A program made the position numbers and the translations under genes. From contig JAEUJM010000027.1 of the NCBI GenBank assembly GCA_016794585.1, forward strand, positions 1 through 64,000: a stretch of DNA of 64,000 nt, written 5' to 3'. Shown here in pieces: positions 43,054 through 52,528 of the stretch. This stretch comes from Acidimicrobiales bacterium. Lineage in GTDB: Bacteria; Actinomycetota; Acidimicrobiia; Acidimicrobiales; DATDAH01. The notes beneath the pieces were generated by a model. The model worked only from the letters and a program-made list of their open reading frames with translations. It was not told the origin of the DNA and did not search any database. Numbering within the stretch: position 1 is the first letter of the stretch; the number at the start of each line of letters is the position of its first letter.

Positions 43054-44264
43054 GCGCCGTCGCCCCACCCTCCCCCGCTCCGGGCCGACTCCGGGTCGGC
43101 ATCGTGGGTGGCGGCCAACTGGCTCGCATGACCTACGACGCGGCGGTGGACCTCGGCCTCGACGTGGCCGTCCTCGCCCAGCCCGGTGACGAGGCCGTCC
43201 GCGGCCACGTCCCCGACGTCACCGTCGTCGACGACCTCCACCTCGAGGTGCTCCGCCGGCTGTCCGCCCGGTGCGACGTGCTCACCTTCGACCACGAGAA
43301 GGTCGCACCTCGGCACCTTTCGGCGCTCGAGGCGGAAGGGCACGTCGTGCGACCCGGTGCGGGCGCCCTCACCCTGGCCGTGGACAAGGCGGCCCAGCGT
43401 CGCGACCTCCTCGCGCTGGGGTTCCCGGTTCCACCCTTCGCCATCGCCGACGACATCGCCACGGTCCGACGCTTCGCCCTGCGCCACGGCTGGCCGGTCG
43501 TCGTCAAGGCCGCCCGCGGCGGCTACGACGGACGGGGCGTCGCCCGCGTGGAGGGGCCCGGCGACCTGGAGGCTCGCACCTTGCCCTTCCTCGGGCGCCC
43601 CGGCGACCGGGTGGTGGTCGAGCCCCACCTCGCCATCGAGCGCGAGCTCGCGGTCCTCGTGGCCCGCCGGTCCGACGGATCCCACGTGGTCTACCCGGTG
43701 GTCGAGACCCACCAGGACGCTTCGGCCATCTGTCGGGAGGTGTGGGCGCCGGCGCCGATCGACCCGCGCGTGGCACGGGACGCGACGGAGCTAGCGGTCG
43801 GCATCGCCGACGCCATCGGCGCCGTGGGCATCCTCGCCGTCGAGCTCTTCGTCGTCGGCGGTGAGCTGATCGTCAACGAGCTGGCCGCCCGGCCGCATAA
43901 CACGGGCCACCTGACCATCGACGCCGCGGTCACCTCCCAGTTCACCAACCACCTCCGCGCGGTACTGGACCTGCCTCTGGGAGCGACGTCGCTCCTGGCG
44001 CCGGCCTCGGCGATGGCCAATGTCATCGCGGAGGGGACCATCGACCTCGGCGCTCAGGACGTGCGGGAGGTGAGCGATCTCGTCGCGGGCCGGGTCGCCG
44101 TCCACCTCTACGGCAAACGCTCCCGCCCGGGTCGGAAGGTCGGTCACGTCACGGCCCTTGCGGACGACCTCGCCACCGCCCGGGCGCGAGCCCTGGAGGC
44201 GGCTCGCCACCTTTCGTCGCGCAGCGGGGGCGCGGCGCCCGACCGCCTGCCGGTGGCGTCGTGA
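43050..44264 (+). CDS. purK: N5-carboxyaminoimidazole ribonucleotide synthase
   Basis: The protein is 404 aa from a GTG overlapping the previous stop. It has the ATP-grasp layout with [12 protein letters not shown] near residue 15, [15 protein letters not shown] near residue 155, [28 protein letters not shown] near residue 270, and the [16 protein letters not shown] segment. PurK uses ATP and bicarbonate to carboxylate AIR in de novo purine synthesis. It is coupled by GTGA to purE, the next enzyme. Confidence 0.95.
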
Positions 44265-44800
44265 GCGGCACCGCCTCCTGGGACCGGACCGCCCCGGTCG
44301 TGGGTGTGATCATGGGCAGCGACTCGGACCTGCGGGTGCTCAGCGGTGCCGCCGACGTCCTCGACCGCTTCGGGGTCCCGCACGAGGTGCGGGTGGTCTC
44401 CGCCCACCGCGCCCCCCACGCGATGCTCCAGTACGCCTCCACCGCCAGGGAGCGGGGGCTACGGGTCCTCATCGCGGGTGCAGGCGGCGCGGCCCACCTA
44501 CCGGGGATGGTGGCGTCGGCGACGGTCCTGCCGGTGATCGGCGTCCCCGTCGGCCTCGCGCACCTCGACGGGCTCGACTCGCTCCTGTCGATCGTGTCGA
44601 TGCCCTCCGGGGTGCCCGTCGCCACCGTCGGGGTCGACAACGCCGCGAACGCCGGGCTCCTCGCCGTCCGTCTGCTGGCGCTCGCGGACCCCACGCTCAC
44701 CGAGCGGCTGGAGGCGCACGCGGCCGAGCTCGAGCACCTCGTCGAGACCAAGGACGCCCGGGTCCGATCGCTGGAGGCTCAGGCGAGCAGGTCGGGGTGA
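44261..44800 (+). CDS. purE: 5-(carboxyamino)imidazole ribonucleotide mutase
   Basis: The protein is 179 aa. The class I PurE signature is complete: [21 protein letters not shown] near residue 15, [12 protein letters not shown] near residue 45, and [16 protein letters not shown] near residue 70. It moves the carboxylate from N5-CAIR to C4 and works after PurK. Its stop runs 22 bp into the convergent response-regulator gene. Confidence 0.96.
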   Translation: MSGTASWDRTAPVVGVIMGSDSDLRVLSGAADVLDRFGVPHEVRVVSAHRAPHAMLQYASTARERGLRVLIAGAGGAAHLPGMVASATVLPVIGVPVGLAHLDGLDSLLSIVSMPSGVPVATVGVDNAANAGLLAVRLLALADPTLTERLEAHAAELEHLVETKDARVRSLEAQASRSG

Positions 44801-45408
44801 CGCTCGGCCCACAGCGCGGCCTGGGTGCGGTCGGTCACCCCGAGGGCCGAAAAGACACTCGTCAGGTGGGCCTTGACCGTCTTCTCGCTGATGCCGAGGC
44901 GACGGGCGATGTTCTTGTTGGCCAGGCCCTCGACCACGAGCGCCAGCACCTCGCGCTCACGGGCGGTCAGCGACACGTCGGGCTCGGGCGCGCGTCGGCG
45001 CGACGCCATCAGCGCCCCCGCCACCTTGGGGTCCAACGGGGACTCGCCGCGCGCTGCGGCCTCGACGCCGGCGAGGAGCTGGTCGGGGCCGCTGTCCTTG
45101 AGGAGGTAGCCCACGGCGCCCGCGTCGATGGCCGCCATCACGTGGCGGTCGTCGGCGAACGTGGTGAGCACGAGCACCGCGGTGTCGGGCCGGGTCTCGG
45201 TGATGCGCCGGGTGGCCTCGACCCCGTCCATGACCGGCATGGAGAGGTCCATCAGGACCACGTCAGGCGTGAGCTCGGCGGCCTTGGCCACGGCCTCGGC
45301 GCCATCGGCGGCGGTGCCGACGCAGGTGACCGGCTCGAAGCGCTCGAGGAGGAGCTCGAGGCCGTCCCGCACGACGGCGTGGTCGTCGACCACCAGGACG
45401 CGGATCAC
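44779..45408 (-). CDS. NarL/LuxR-family response regulator
   Basis: The protein is 209 aa from a GTG that overlaps the stop of the kinase gene. The receiver domain has [17 protein letters not shown], the phosphorylated Asp in [16 protein letters not shown] and VLVLTTF, plus the conserved Lys in GYLLKDSG. The HTH ([40 protein letters not shown]) is of the LuxR type. It is the partner of the kinase encoded upstream. The target genes are unknown. Confidence 0.93.
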   Translation of the reverse strand: MIRVLVVDDHAVVRDGLELLLERFEPVTCVGTAADGAEAVAKAAELTPDVVLMDLSMPVMDGVEATRRITETRPDTAVLVLTTFADDRHVMAAIDAGAVGYLLKDSGPDQLLAGVEAAARGESPLDPKVAGALMASRRRAPEPDVSLTAREREVLALVVEGLANKNIARRLGISEKTVKAHLTSVFSALGVTDRTQAALWAERHPDLLA

Positions 45409-46730
45409 GAGCGGGGAACCTCGAGGCGCACGGTGGTCCCCTCGCCAGGGGCCGACGTCACGGTGAGGTCCCCGCCGGCCTGCCGTGCGGCGTCGGTCAT
45501 CAGCCGCAGCCCCACGTGGCCGTCGGGGGAGGCGGGGGTCCCGTCGGGGCCGAGCGTCGGCGCGAACCCGGCGCCATCGTCGGTCACGGTCAGCACGGCG
45601 GTCCGGCCATCCCCCTCGAGCTCGATGCCCACGCTCGAGGCCCGAGCGTGCTTGCGCACGTTCTGGAGCGCCTCGCGGGCCACCCGGTACACGACCGTCG
45701 TCTGCTCGTCGGAGAGGTCGAGGTCGGGAGCGACCTCGACGGACACCTCCGTCCAGCCGTTGCTGGACGCGACGAGGTCGCCGAGGGCGCGCTCGAGGCC
45801 GGCATCGGCCAGGTTGGGCGGGTAGATCTCGACGAGCAGCGAGCGCAGGGCGCGGACGCTGCGCCGGACGGTCCCGGCGCTGGCGGTGAGGCGACGCGCC
45901 TGCGTCTCGTCGTGATCCTCGTTCTCGGCTCGGTCGGCCAGGGCGGCCAGGGTGAAGCCGACGCCGGCGAGGTCCTGGACGACCCCGTCGTGCAGGTCGG
46001 CGGCGATGCGGCGGCGCTCGACGTCGGAGGCGTCGAGCGCCTGCTGGTAGAGGCGCTCACGCTCCTTCTGGCCCTGCTCGAGTCGTCGGGCCATACGCCA
46101 CGCCAAGGTCAGCTGGATGGCCATGAGCACCACCAGGGAACCCACCATCACCGGGATCATCGACCGGAAGATCCGGGTGGCGTCGGAGTCGATCGACGCC
46201 TGGCGCTGGTAGATCTCGAACAGGTAGGGCTCGCCGTCGTCGGCCTGCACGCCCGTGTACACCTCGAGCAGCTCGCCGTACCCCCGCTCGTAGCGGTTCT
46301 CGGGCTTGGACAGGTCGCTCACGCCGGCGTCGGTCTCTCCCGAGCGCAGGTCGGCGAGGTCGTCCTCGTCGAGCTCGTAGCGGTCGCCGATCAGCTCGGG
46401 CTTGTCGGAGTAGACGATGCGGCCGTCGGCGGCCCAAACCCGGGCCGTGACGGTGGGGTCGACCAGCACCCCCGCGCGGACCAGCTGGTCGAAGCGGGCG
46501 AGTGCTTCGGGGTCGCCGGCGACGACGTCCTCGTTGAGGTTCGGTTCGATGACGGTGCGGGCCACCAGCTCGGCGGTGGCCTCGGCGTCGCGCCGGGCCT
46601 CCTCGGTGGCGATGCTGCGGGCGAGCCAGAGGCTGGCGGCCACCACCACGACGAGAGCGACCACGCCCGGGATGGCGAAGCGGAGCACCTCCCGCCGCAC
46701 GGAGGTCGGGCGTCCGGTCACACGGGACAT
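45405..46730 (-). CDS. NarX-type membrane sensor histidine kinase
   Basis: The protein is 441 aa from ATG 46730. Two membrane helices (FAIPGVVALVVVVAASLWLA and IPVMVGSLVVLMAIQLTLAW) bracket an outer sensor of about 150 residues. The HisKA_3 phosphoacceptor is in RRRIAADLHDGVVQDLAGVG, and the ATPase has VYRVAREALQNVRKHA and VTDDGAGFAP plus GHVGLRLM. It transfers phosphate to the response regulator encoded next. The outer stimulus cannot be read from the sequence. Confidence 0.93.
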   Translation of the reverse strand: MSRVTGRPTSVRREVLRFAIPGVVALVVVVAASLWLARSIATEEARRDAEATAELVARTVIEPNLNEDVVAGDPEALARFDQLVRAGVLVDPTVTARVWAADGRIVYSDKPELIGDRYELDEDDLADLRSGETDAGVSDLSKPENRYERGYGELLEVYTGVQADDGEPYLFEIYQRQASIDSDATRIFRSMIPVMVGSLVVLMAIQLTLAWRMARRLEQGQKERERLYQQALDASDVERRRIAADLHDGVVQDLAGVGFTLAALADRAENEDHDETQARRLTASAGTVRRSVRALRSLLVEIYPPNLADAGLERALGDLVASSNGWTEVSVEVAPDLDLSDEQTTVVYRVAREALQNVRKHARASSVGIELEGDGRTAVLTVTDDGAGFAPTLGPDGTPASPDGHVGLRLMTDAARQAGGDLTVTSAPGEGTTVRLEVPRS

Positions 46731-46740
46731 TGTGCGCGCG

Positions 46741-46771
46741 TGGACCCCGCCCGGCGGGTGGGCGGGGTCCA
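46741..46771 (-). terminator. 12-bp hairpin between the secreted protein and the kinase
   Basis: TGGACCCCGCCC (46741-46752) pairs perfectly with 46760-46771 around a 7-nt loop. It lies 26 bp past the stop of the leftward gene at 46798 and just before the kinase start. No T-run follows. Confidence 0.65.
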
Positions 46772-46797
46772 CGAGGAGGTCGTCGGTGCGCAGGTGA

Positions 46798-47184
46798 TCA
46801 GACGCTGAGCGTGCCCCGGCAGCGCTCTCCCGAGCGGGGGTTGACCGCGACGGCCACGAAGGTGTCGGTGCCGGCGTTGTCGGCGAACACCCGCTCGACG
46901 CCGAACGAGCCGCTGGGGGCGACGGTGGTGCGGGCCCCGCTGAAGACCGTGGCGCCGTTCTGGTCGATGCGGACGTTCCAGACCTGGCCGTTCTTGTTCG
47001 AGTCCACCTCGAACTCAGTCTCGAGGTTGCCGTCGCGGGCCTTGGCCTTGAGCTTCCAGACGGTACGGCCCGAGCAGGTGCCGTTGACCCGGGTGGCGCC
47101 GCCGCCGGAAGCCGAGACGGGAGCGGCGAGGCCGAACAGGAGGCCGGCGGCGAGGATGAGGGCGAGGAGGTTGCGCTTGTTCAT
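46798..47184 (-). CDS. Small secreted protein
   Basis: The protein is 128 aa with a clear Sec signal (RNLLALILAAGLLFGLAAPVSAS, cleavage near residue 26). The mature part is a single beta-rich domain with Cys near residues 37 and 122, likely a disulfide: GTCSGRTVWKLKAKARDGNLETEFEVDSNKNGQVWNVRI, then SGSFGVERVFADNAG and GERCRGTLSV. It looks like a small Ig-like secreted domain seen in actinobacteria. Its function is unknown, and no membrane or wall anchor is present. Confidence 0.7.
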   Translation of the reverse strand: MNKRNLLALILAAGLLFGLAAPVSASGGGATRVNGTCSGRTVWKLKAKARDGNLETEFEVDSNKNGQVWNVRIDQNGATVFSGARTTVAPSGSFGVERVFADNAGTDTFVAVAVNPRSGERCRGTLSV

Positions 47185-47243
47185 GCCCTGACTATCGGGC
47201 CACCTCGGTCCGCGTCACCATCGGACCTTGGTCCTAGGACCCG

Positions 47244-49700
47244 TCAGAACCGCCGGTCCTGGGTGAGGAGGTCGGCCACGGCTTGCGCCGGTTGGGGGCG
47301 GGCCAGGTAGAAGCCCTGGGCCATGTCGCAGCCGAGGCGGCGCAGCTCGGCGAGCTGCTCGGCGGTCTCGACCCCCTCGGCGATCGCGGCCATGCCGAGG
47401 GCGTGGGCGAGGCTCAGGACCGCGGTGACGATCGCGGTGTCGCCCTTGTTGACCCCGAGGCCGGCCACGAAGGAGCGATCGATCTTCAACAGGTCGACCG
47501 GGAAGCGCTGGAGGTAGCTGAGCGACGAGTAGCCCGTCCCGAAGTCGTCGACCACGAGCTTCACCCCCAGTTCGTGGAGGCTGGTCAGCGCGCGGTGGGC
47601 GAGCTCGACGTCGTCCATCAGGACGCTCTCGGTGATCTCGAGGTCCACGAGGCCGGGATCGATGCCGGTGTCGGCCAGCACCGCGGCGACGTCGTCCACC
47701 AGGTGGGGGTCGCCGAGCTGTCGGCGGGAGAGGTTGACGCAGATGTACAGGGGCCCGAGACCGGGCACCTCGGCCTGCCACCGCTGGGCCTGGCGGACGG
47801 CCTGGTCGAGCACCCACCGGCCGATCGGGACGATGAGCCCCGACTCCTCGGCCACCCGGATGAACTCGCCGGGCAGGAGCAGGCCTCGATCGGGGTGCTC
47901 CCACCGCAGGAGGGCCTCGGCGCCGATGATGGCGCCGGTGCGGAGGTCGATCTTCGGCTGGTAGTGGATGCGCAGCTCACGGCGCTCGATGGCCTTCCGC
48001 AGCGAATTCTCGATGCTCAGGCGGTCGACGGCCTCGGCGCGCATCTTGCGGTCGAACACCTCGTAGCGGTCACGACCGTGCTCCTTGGCCTGGTACATCG
48101 CCGCGTCCGCGTCGCGGAGGAGGTCGCCGGCGTCGGCCGGCGCGACCGTGAAGGCGATGCCGGTGCTGGCCGTGACGAACACCTCGTCGTCACCGAGGTG
48201 GAAGGGCTCGGACAGCAACTGGCCCACCCGCTGGGCGATGCGCTCGGCGTCGGTGACCGCGGTGAGGTCCTCGGAGAGGATGACGAACTCGTCGCCCCCG
48301 AAGCGCGCCACGGTGTCGCCACCTTGGCGGAGCGCGTCCTTGAGGCGATCGGCGGCGGCGATCAGGAGCTCGTCACCACGGGTGTGGCCGAGGCTGTCGT
48401 TCACCACCTTGAAGTGGTCGAGGTCGAGGAAGAGCACGGCGACGCCCGTGCCGAAGCGCTGCGCACGGGCGAGTGACACCTCGAGGCGATCGAGCAGCAG
48501 CGCCCGGTTGGGAAGGCCGGTGAGAGGGTCGTGGGTGGCCTGGTGCTCGAGGGTGGCCTCGAACTCCTTGCGCTCGCTGATGTCGCGACCGACGCTGGAG
48601 ATGTACTCCAGGTGGCCCTGGTCGTCGCGGTGGGCCAGGAACACGAGGGAGACGGGGACCTCTTCGCCGTCGCGCAGGAAGGCGGCTTCGCCGTTCCAGA
48701 TGCCCTTCTCTTTGAGCGACGGGACGACCTCCTGGAGGTACCGCTGCCGGGCCCACGGCGGCACGAACGGGGCGAACTGGAAGGCATCGGGGTGCTCGTC
48801 GATGCCGAAGAACCGGCGGCAGGCCTCGTTGGCGTACACGAGTGCACCCGACCGGTCGGTGATGGCGACGAGGTCGGTGGTGGCCGAGATGATGTCGAGC
48901 AGCCGGCCGTTGCGCTGCTCCTCTTCGATGCGGGGGGTGACGTCCCAGAGGTTGACCACGATCCCGCCCACCGCGGCGTCGGCGAGCAGGTTGGTGAGCA
49001 TGATCTCGACCCAGCGCCAGGTGCCGTCCTGGTGGCGGATGCGGCCGAGGACGTCGACGCTCGACCGGTCGTCGCGGAGCAGGCGGCGCCACACCCGCGC
49101 GGTGGCCGCGACCGTGCGATCGTCGGCGTACTCGTGGGGCCGACGACCCAGGAGCTCGTCGGCGGCGTACCCGAACACGTGCTCGACCGCGGGGCTGGCG
49201 TAGGTGATCAGACCGTCGGCGGTGGTGAGGAACACGGAGTCCGAGCTGTGCTGGGCGAGCGCCCGGAAGCGTTCCTCGCTGAGGGCGAGTGCCTCCTGGG
49301 CCTCGATCTGCAGGGTGACGTCGCGCAGGTTCACGAGCAAGGCGCGCACCTGCGGGTCGTGCAGCAGGTTCACGCCGGTGATGTCGATGTCGCGCCAGCC
49401 GCCGTCCTTGTGGCGGATGCGCACGATGAGGGTGTCGATCTCCTCGGGGTCCGTGAAGTCGAGGACCTGGCCGAGGTTGTGCGCCACCCGGCCGAGATCG
49501 TCGGGGTGGATGAGCTCGGACGCGTCGGTGTCGAGCACGTCGTCGGGCAGCCACCCCAAGAGGGGGGTGACCGCGGGGCTGACCCACCGGATGGCGAGGT
49601 CGCGGTCGGTGAGGACGATGGCGACGGGGCTGTGGGCGACGAGGGTCTCGAAGCGCACGTCGGCGCCGGCGGTGTCATCTCCCTCGGATTCAGCGGCCAC
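47244..49700 (-). CDS. Triple-PAS GGDEF-EAL protein (c-di-GMP turnover)
   Basis: The protein is 818 aa, soluble. Three PAS domains cover about residues 15-385, then GGDEF about 395-550 (RFGGDEFVIL) and EAL about 565-810 (GAEALLRWEH). The GGDEF site is intact, but the usual RxxD inhibitory site just upstream is QGGD. All EAL catalytic parts are present: NLSRRQL, LEITESVLMDD, DDFGTGYSSLSYL, LKIDRSF and EGVET. It can therefore in principle make and degrade c-di-GMP in response to a PAS signal. It is a single gene. Confidence 0.93.
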   Translation of the reverse strand: MAAESEGDDTAGADVRFETLVAHSPVAIVLTDRDLAIRWVSPAVTPLLGWLPDDVLDTDASELIHPDDLGRVAHNLGQVLDFTDPEEIDTLIVRIRHKDGGWRDIDITGVNLLHDPQVRALLVNLRDVTLQIEAQEALALSEERFRALAQHSSDSVFLTTADGLITYASPAVEHVFGYAADELLGRRPHEYADDRTVAATARVWRRLLRDDRSSVDVLGRIRHQDGTWRWVEIMLTNLLADAAVGGIVVNLWDVTPRIEEEQRNGRLLDIISATTDLVAITDRSGALVYANEACRRFFGIDEHPDAFQFAPFVPPWARQRYLQEVVPSLKEKGIWNGEAAFLRDGEEVPVSLVFLAHRDDQGHLEYISSVGRDISERKEFEATLEHQATHDPLTGLPNRALLLDRLEVSLARAQRFGTGVAVLFLDLDHFKVVNDSLGHTRGDELLIAAADRLKDALRQGGDTVARFGGDEFVILSEDLTAVTDAERIAQRVGQLLSEPFHLGDDEVFVTASTGIAFTVAPADAGDLLRDADAAMYQAKEHGRDRYEVFDRKMRAEAVDRLSIENSLRKAIERRELRIHYQPKIDLRTGAIIGAEALLRWEHPDRGLLLPGEFIRVAEESGLIVPIGRWVLDQAVRQAQRWQAEVPGLGPLYICVNLSRRQLGDPHLVDDVAAVLADTGIDPGLVDLEITESVLMDDVELAHRALTSLHELGVKLVVDDFGTGYSSLSYLQRFPVDLLKIDRSFVAGLGVNKGDTAIVTAVLSLAHALGMAAIAEGVETAEQLAELRRLGCDMAQGFYLARPQPAQAVADLLTQDRRF

Positions 49701-49778
49701 CGCGTCGACCTCCGACTCTGACCCGGAAGTCAGGGTAATCGGCGTTCACCTGGGGGGTGGTGTGCAGGTGCGACGGAC

Positions 49779-50831
49779 TCAGCGCTCGCGCTCGGCCACG
49801 TAATGGGCGAGGTCGACCAACGCCCGTCGAGCCTCGTGGGTGAGGGGGGCCTGTTCGACCGCGGCGATCGCGGTGGCGGTCAGGCGCTCGATGCTGGCTT
49901 CGATCTCCTCCCGGGCGCCGGTGTCCACGAGCACCGCCTGGAGGGTCGCCACGTCCCGTTCGCTCAGCTCGGCCCGGCCCACCTGGTCGAGGGCGGCGCG
50001 CTGGGAGGCGTCGGCCCGCTCGACCGCGACCGCCAGCATCGGCGTGGGCTTTCCCTCGAGGAGGTCCCCGCCGACGGGCTTGCCGGTGAGGCTGGTGTCG
50101 CCGAACACCCCGAGCACGTCGTCCCGCAGCTGGAAGGCTTCGCCGAGGGGGTCCCCGTAGGCCGAGAGGGGCGCGGCCAGGTCGGCGTGGCGGCCGGCCA
50201 GGGCGGCCCCCACGTGCAGGGGGCGCTCGATGGTGTACTTGCCCGACTTGTACCGGGCGATGCGGCGGGCGCCGGCCTCGTCGCGGTCGGCTCGGGCGGT
50301 GCCGAGGACGTCGAGGTACTGACCGATGTTGAGCTCGATGCGCAGCTCGTCCCACACGGCGGCCAGCTCGGGGGCGTCGGTCGGCAGCACCCGGTCGGCG
50401 AACACGTGGGCGAGGTCGCCGACGAGGATGGCCACGCCCTCGCCGAAGCGTCGGCTCTCGCCGCCCCAGCCGGCGTCGGCGTGGTGCGCGGCGAACTCGG
50501 CGTGGATGGTCTCGAGCCCGCGTCGGGTGTCCGAGTCGTCCATCACGTCGTCGTGCATGAGGGCGAAGGCGTGCAGCAGCTCGAAGGCCGCGCCGGCGTC
50601 GACCACGCGGTGGTCGTCGGGGTCGCCCCCGGCGCCGACGAAGGCCCAGTAGCAGAACGAGGGCCGCAGCCGCTTTCCCCCCGCGAGCACGAGGCGGCGC
50701 AGGGCATCGAGGGGCCAGGCCAGATCCGGCGTCAGGGCGGCCCACCGGGCGGTCTCGGCGTCGAGCAGCGCGGCGAGCCGGTCCTCGACGGCATCCGCCA
50801 CCGCCTTCACGCTCGCCGGTGCGGACGCCAC
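49779..50831 (-). CDS. Polyprenyl diphosphate synthase (GGPP-synthase-like)
   Basis: The protein is 350 aa from a GTG start. The first Asp-rich motif is in LLHAFALMHDDVMDDSDTRRG near residue 92 and the second in FQLRDDVLGVFGD near residue 240. KRLRPSFCYW near residue 55 is the usual Lys/Arg site. It joins isopentenyl diphosphate units to an allylic primer to make C20 or longer chains for quinones, carotenoids or lipids. The chain length cannot be decided from the sequence. Confidence 0.9.
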   Translation of the reverse strand: MASAPASVKAVADAVEDRLAALLDAETARWAALTPDLAWPLDALRRLVLAGGKRLRPSFCYWAFVGAGGDPDDHRVVDAGAAFELLHAFALMHDDVMDDSDTRRGLETIHAEFAAHHADAGWGGESRRFGEGVAILVGDLAHVFADRVLPTDAPELAAVWDELRIELNIGQYLDVLGTARADRDEAGARRIARYKSGKYTIERPLHVGAALAGRHADLAAPLSAYGDPLGEAFQLRDDVLGVFGDTSLTGKPVGGDLLEGKPTPMLAVAVERADASQRAALDQVGRAELSERDVATLQAVLVDTGAREEIEASIERLTATAIAAVEQAPLTHEARRALVDLAHYVAERER

Positions 50832-50912
50832 GGGTGCAGCCTACGGGCCGGACCCGCCGCACCCCGCACCGTGCCGGCTCACCCGGCGGGCGCGTCGCCT
50901 ACGGTCGCGGCC

Positions 50913-51626
50913 ATGGCCGCTGCCGGGATCGACGCCGTCATCTTCGACTGGGGCGGCACCCTCTCGGACTTCGTGGCCCTCGAGCTGCTCGACGTCTGGC
51001 GCACGGCGGCCCACCACCTGGACCCCGCACGCGAGGACGAGCTCACCGCCGCCCTGCTGGCGGTGGAGGAGCGCTTCTGGGCCCGCACCACCACGACCCA
51101 GGAGAGCGCGACCCTCGCCGACCTCTTGGGCGAGGCGTCCCGCGACCTCGGCCTCGACGTGGCCGAGGCGGTCCTGGAGGAGGCCGCGGTGCACCACCTC
51201 GATTCCTGGACGCCCCACATCGCCCACGACCCCGACGCCGTCCCGGTCCTGACCGCCCTCCGCGAACGGGGGCTGGCCATCGGGCTGCTCTCCAACACGC
51301 ACTGGCCGCGGGCGTTCCACGAGGAGTTCCTGGCGCGGGACGGCCTCGACGGCCTCATCGACGCCCGCCTGTACTCCAGCGAGCTGAGTCACCTGAAGCC
51401 CCATCCGTCGGTGTTCCGGGCGGCGCTCGACGCGGTCGGCGTCGACGACCCGGCGCGGGCGGTGTTCGTGGGCGACCGCCCACTCGACGACATCCACGGG
51501 GCCCAGCAGGTCGGCATGCGCGCCGTGCTGCGCCCGAACCCCGACGTCCCCTCCTACGACGTGGTGCCCGACGCGGAGATCACCTCCCTCACCGAGCTCG
51601 TTCCCCTCGTCGACGGCTGGCGCTGA
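50913..51626 (+). CDS. HAD-superfamily hydrolase
   Basis: The protein is 237 aa from ATG 50913. It has IDAVIFDWGGTLSDF (nucleophile and second Asp position: here W-G-G, so the +2 Asp is Gly, which is unusual), LLSNTHWPRAF (motif II Ser), LKPHPSVF (motif III Lys) and VFVGDRPLDDIHGAQQVG (motif IV). The helical cap lies between residues 20 and 100. It probably acts on a small phosphorylated substrate, but the DWGGT form can mean a weak or different activity. Confidence 0.85.
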   Translation: MAAAGIDAVIFDWGGTLSDFVALELLDVWRTAAHHLDPAREDELTAALLAVEERFWARTTTTQESATLADLLGEASRDLGLDVAEAVLEEAAVHHLDSWTPHIAHDPDAVPVLTALRERGLAIGLLSNTHWPRAFHEEFLARDGLDGLIDARLYSSELSHLKPHPSVFRAALDAVGVDDPARAVFVGDRPLDDIHGAQQVGMRAVLRPNPDVPSYDVVPDAEITSLTELVPLVDGWR

Positions 51627-51640
51627 GTAGCGTCGGGCCC

Positions 51641-52528
51641 GTGACCGGGGGGTTCGCGAGGAGGGGTGCGCGTGCGTCGGCGGCGATTGCGGCCGCCGTC
51701 GTGCTGGTGCTGGGCCTGACCGCCTGCAGCAGCGACGGGGATGGGGGCGACGGCGGTGGCAGCGGCGGGCCGCCGGACGAGACCACCACCACGACGGCCG
51801 CGCCGCAGGTCGAGGCCACGAGCACCGGGGAGCAGACCATCAACCCGGGCTACCGCCAGGGGCTGGCCAGCCTGCCCGACGGCGGCTGGATCTTCTCGGG
51901 GACCACCGTGCTCGCCCGCACCGACGAGGCCCTCGAGCAGCAGGTGGCCGACACCACCGCGGTGCCCGACCAGTTCCTCCCTGACGGCTACAACCACGTG
52001 GGCGACGTCGACGTCGCCGACGGGGTGCTCTACGTGCCTCTCGAGCAGCCCGAGTACCAACGCGACGAGCAGGTCATGGCGTGCTTCGACCCGGAGACCT
52101 TGACCTACGTGGACTCCCAGACCGTGGCGCAGCGTCACAACTCCTTCATCGCCGTGGAGGGCGAGCTCGCCTATTCGATGAAAGGGTTCAGCGGCGATCA
52201 GATCCTGATCTACCGGGTGGGCGAGAGCTGCACCTTCGAGCCGCTCGAACCCCTCCAGATGAGCGCTCGGGTCGACCGCGTGCAGGGAGCGGACGTCGCC
52301 GACGGAGCGCTTTGGCTCGCCACCGACGACGCCGAGCGGGCGCTCTACCGGGTCGACCTCGACACCGGCACCGTGGCGCCCATCGGGGCGATGAGCGACG
52401 TGGCCGACGAGGGCGAGGGGGAGGGGATCGACGCCACCGTCCGGCCGTCGGGCCTCCTACACGTGGTGAACATCGTCGACACCCTCGACGTCCGCCTCGA
52501 GCACTTCGAGGTCGCCGAGGTCGGTTGA
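51641..52528 (+). CDS. Lipoprotein of unknown function
   Basis: The protein is 295 aa from GTG 51641. The lipobox LGLTACSSD (Cys about residue 28) is followed by a Gly/Asp and Thr linker. The body has repeated blade-like units (YNHVGDVDVADGVLYVPLEQ, VAQRHNSFIAVEGELAYSMKGFSGDQ, VQGADVADGALWLATDDAERALYRVDLDTG), suggesting a small beta-propeller. It is anchored outside the cell. It overlaps the convergent SulP gene by 72 bp. Confidence 0.7.
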   Translation: MTGGFARRGARASAAIAAAVVLVLGLTACSSDGDGGDGGGSGGPPDETTTTTAAPQVEATSTGEQTINPGYRQGLASLPDGGWIFSGTTVLARTDEALEQQVADTTAVPDQFLPDGYNHVGDVDVADGVLYVPLEQPEYQRDEQVMACFDPETLTYVDSQTVAQRHNSFIAVEGELAYSMKGFSGDQILIYRVGESCTFEPLEPLQMSARVDRVQGADVADGALWLATDDAERALYRVDLDTGTVAPIGAMSDVADEGEGEGIDATVRPSGLLHVVNIVDTLDVRLEHFEVAEVG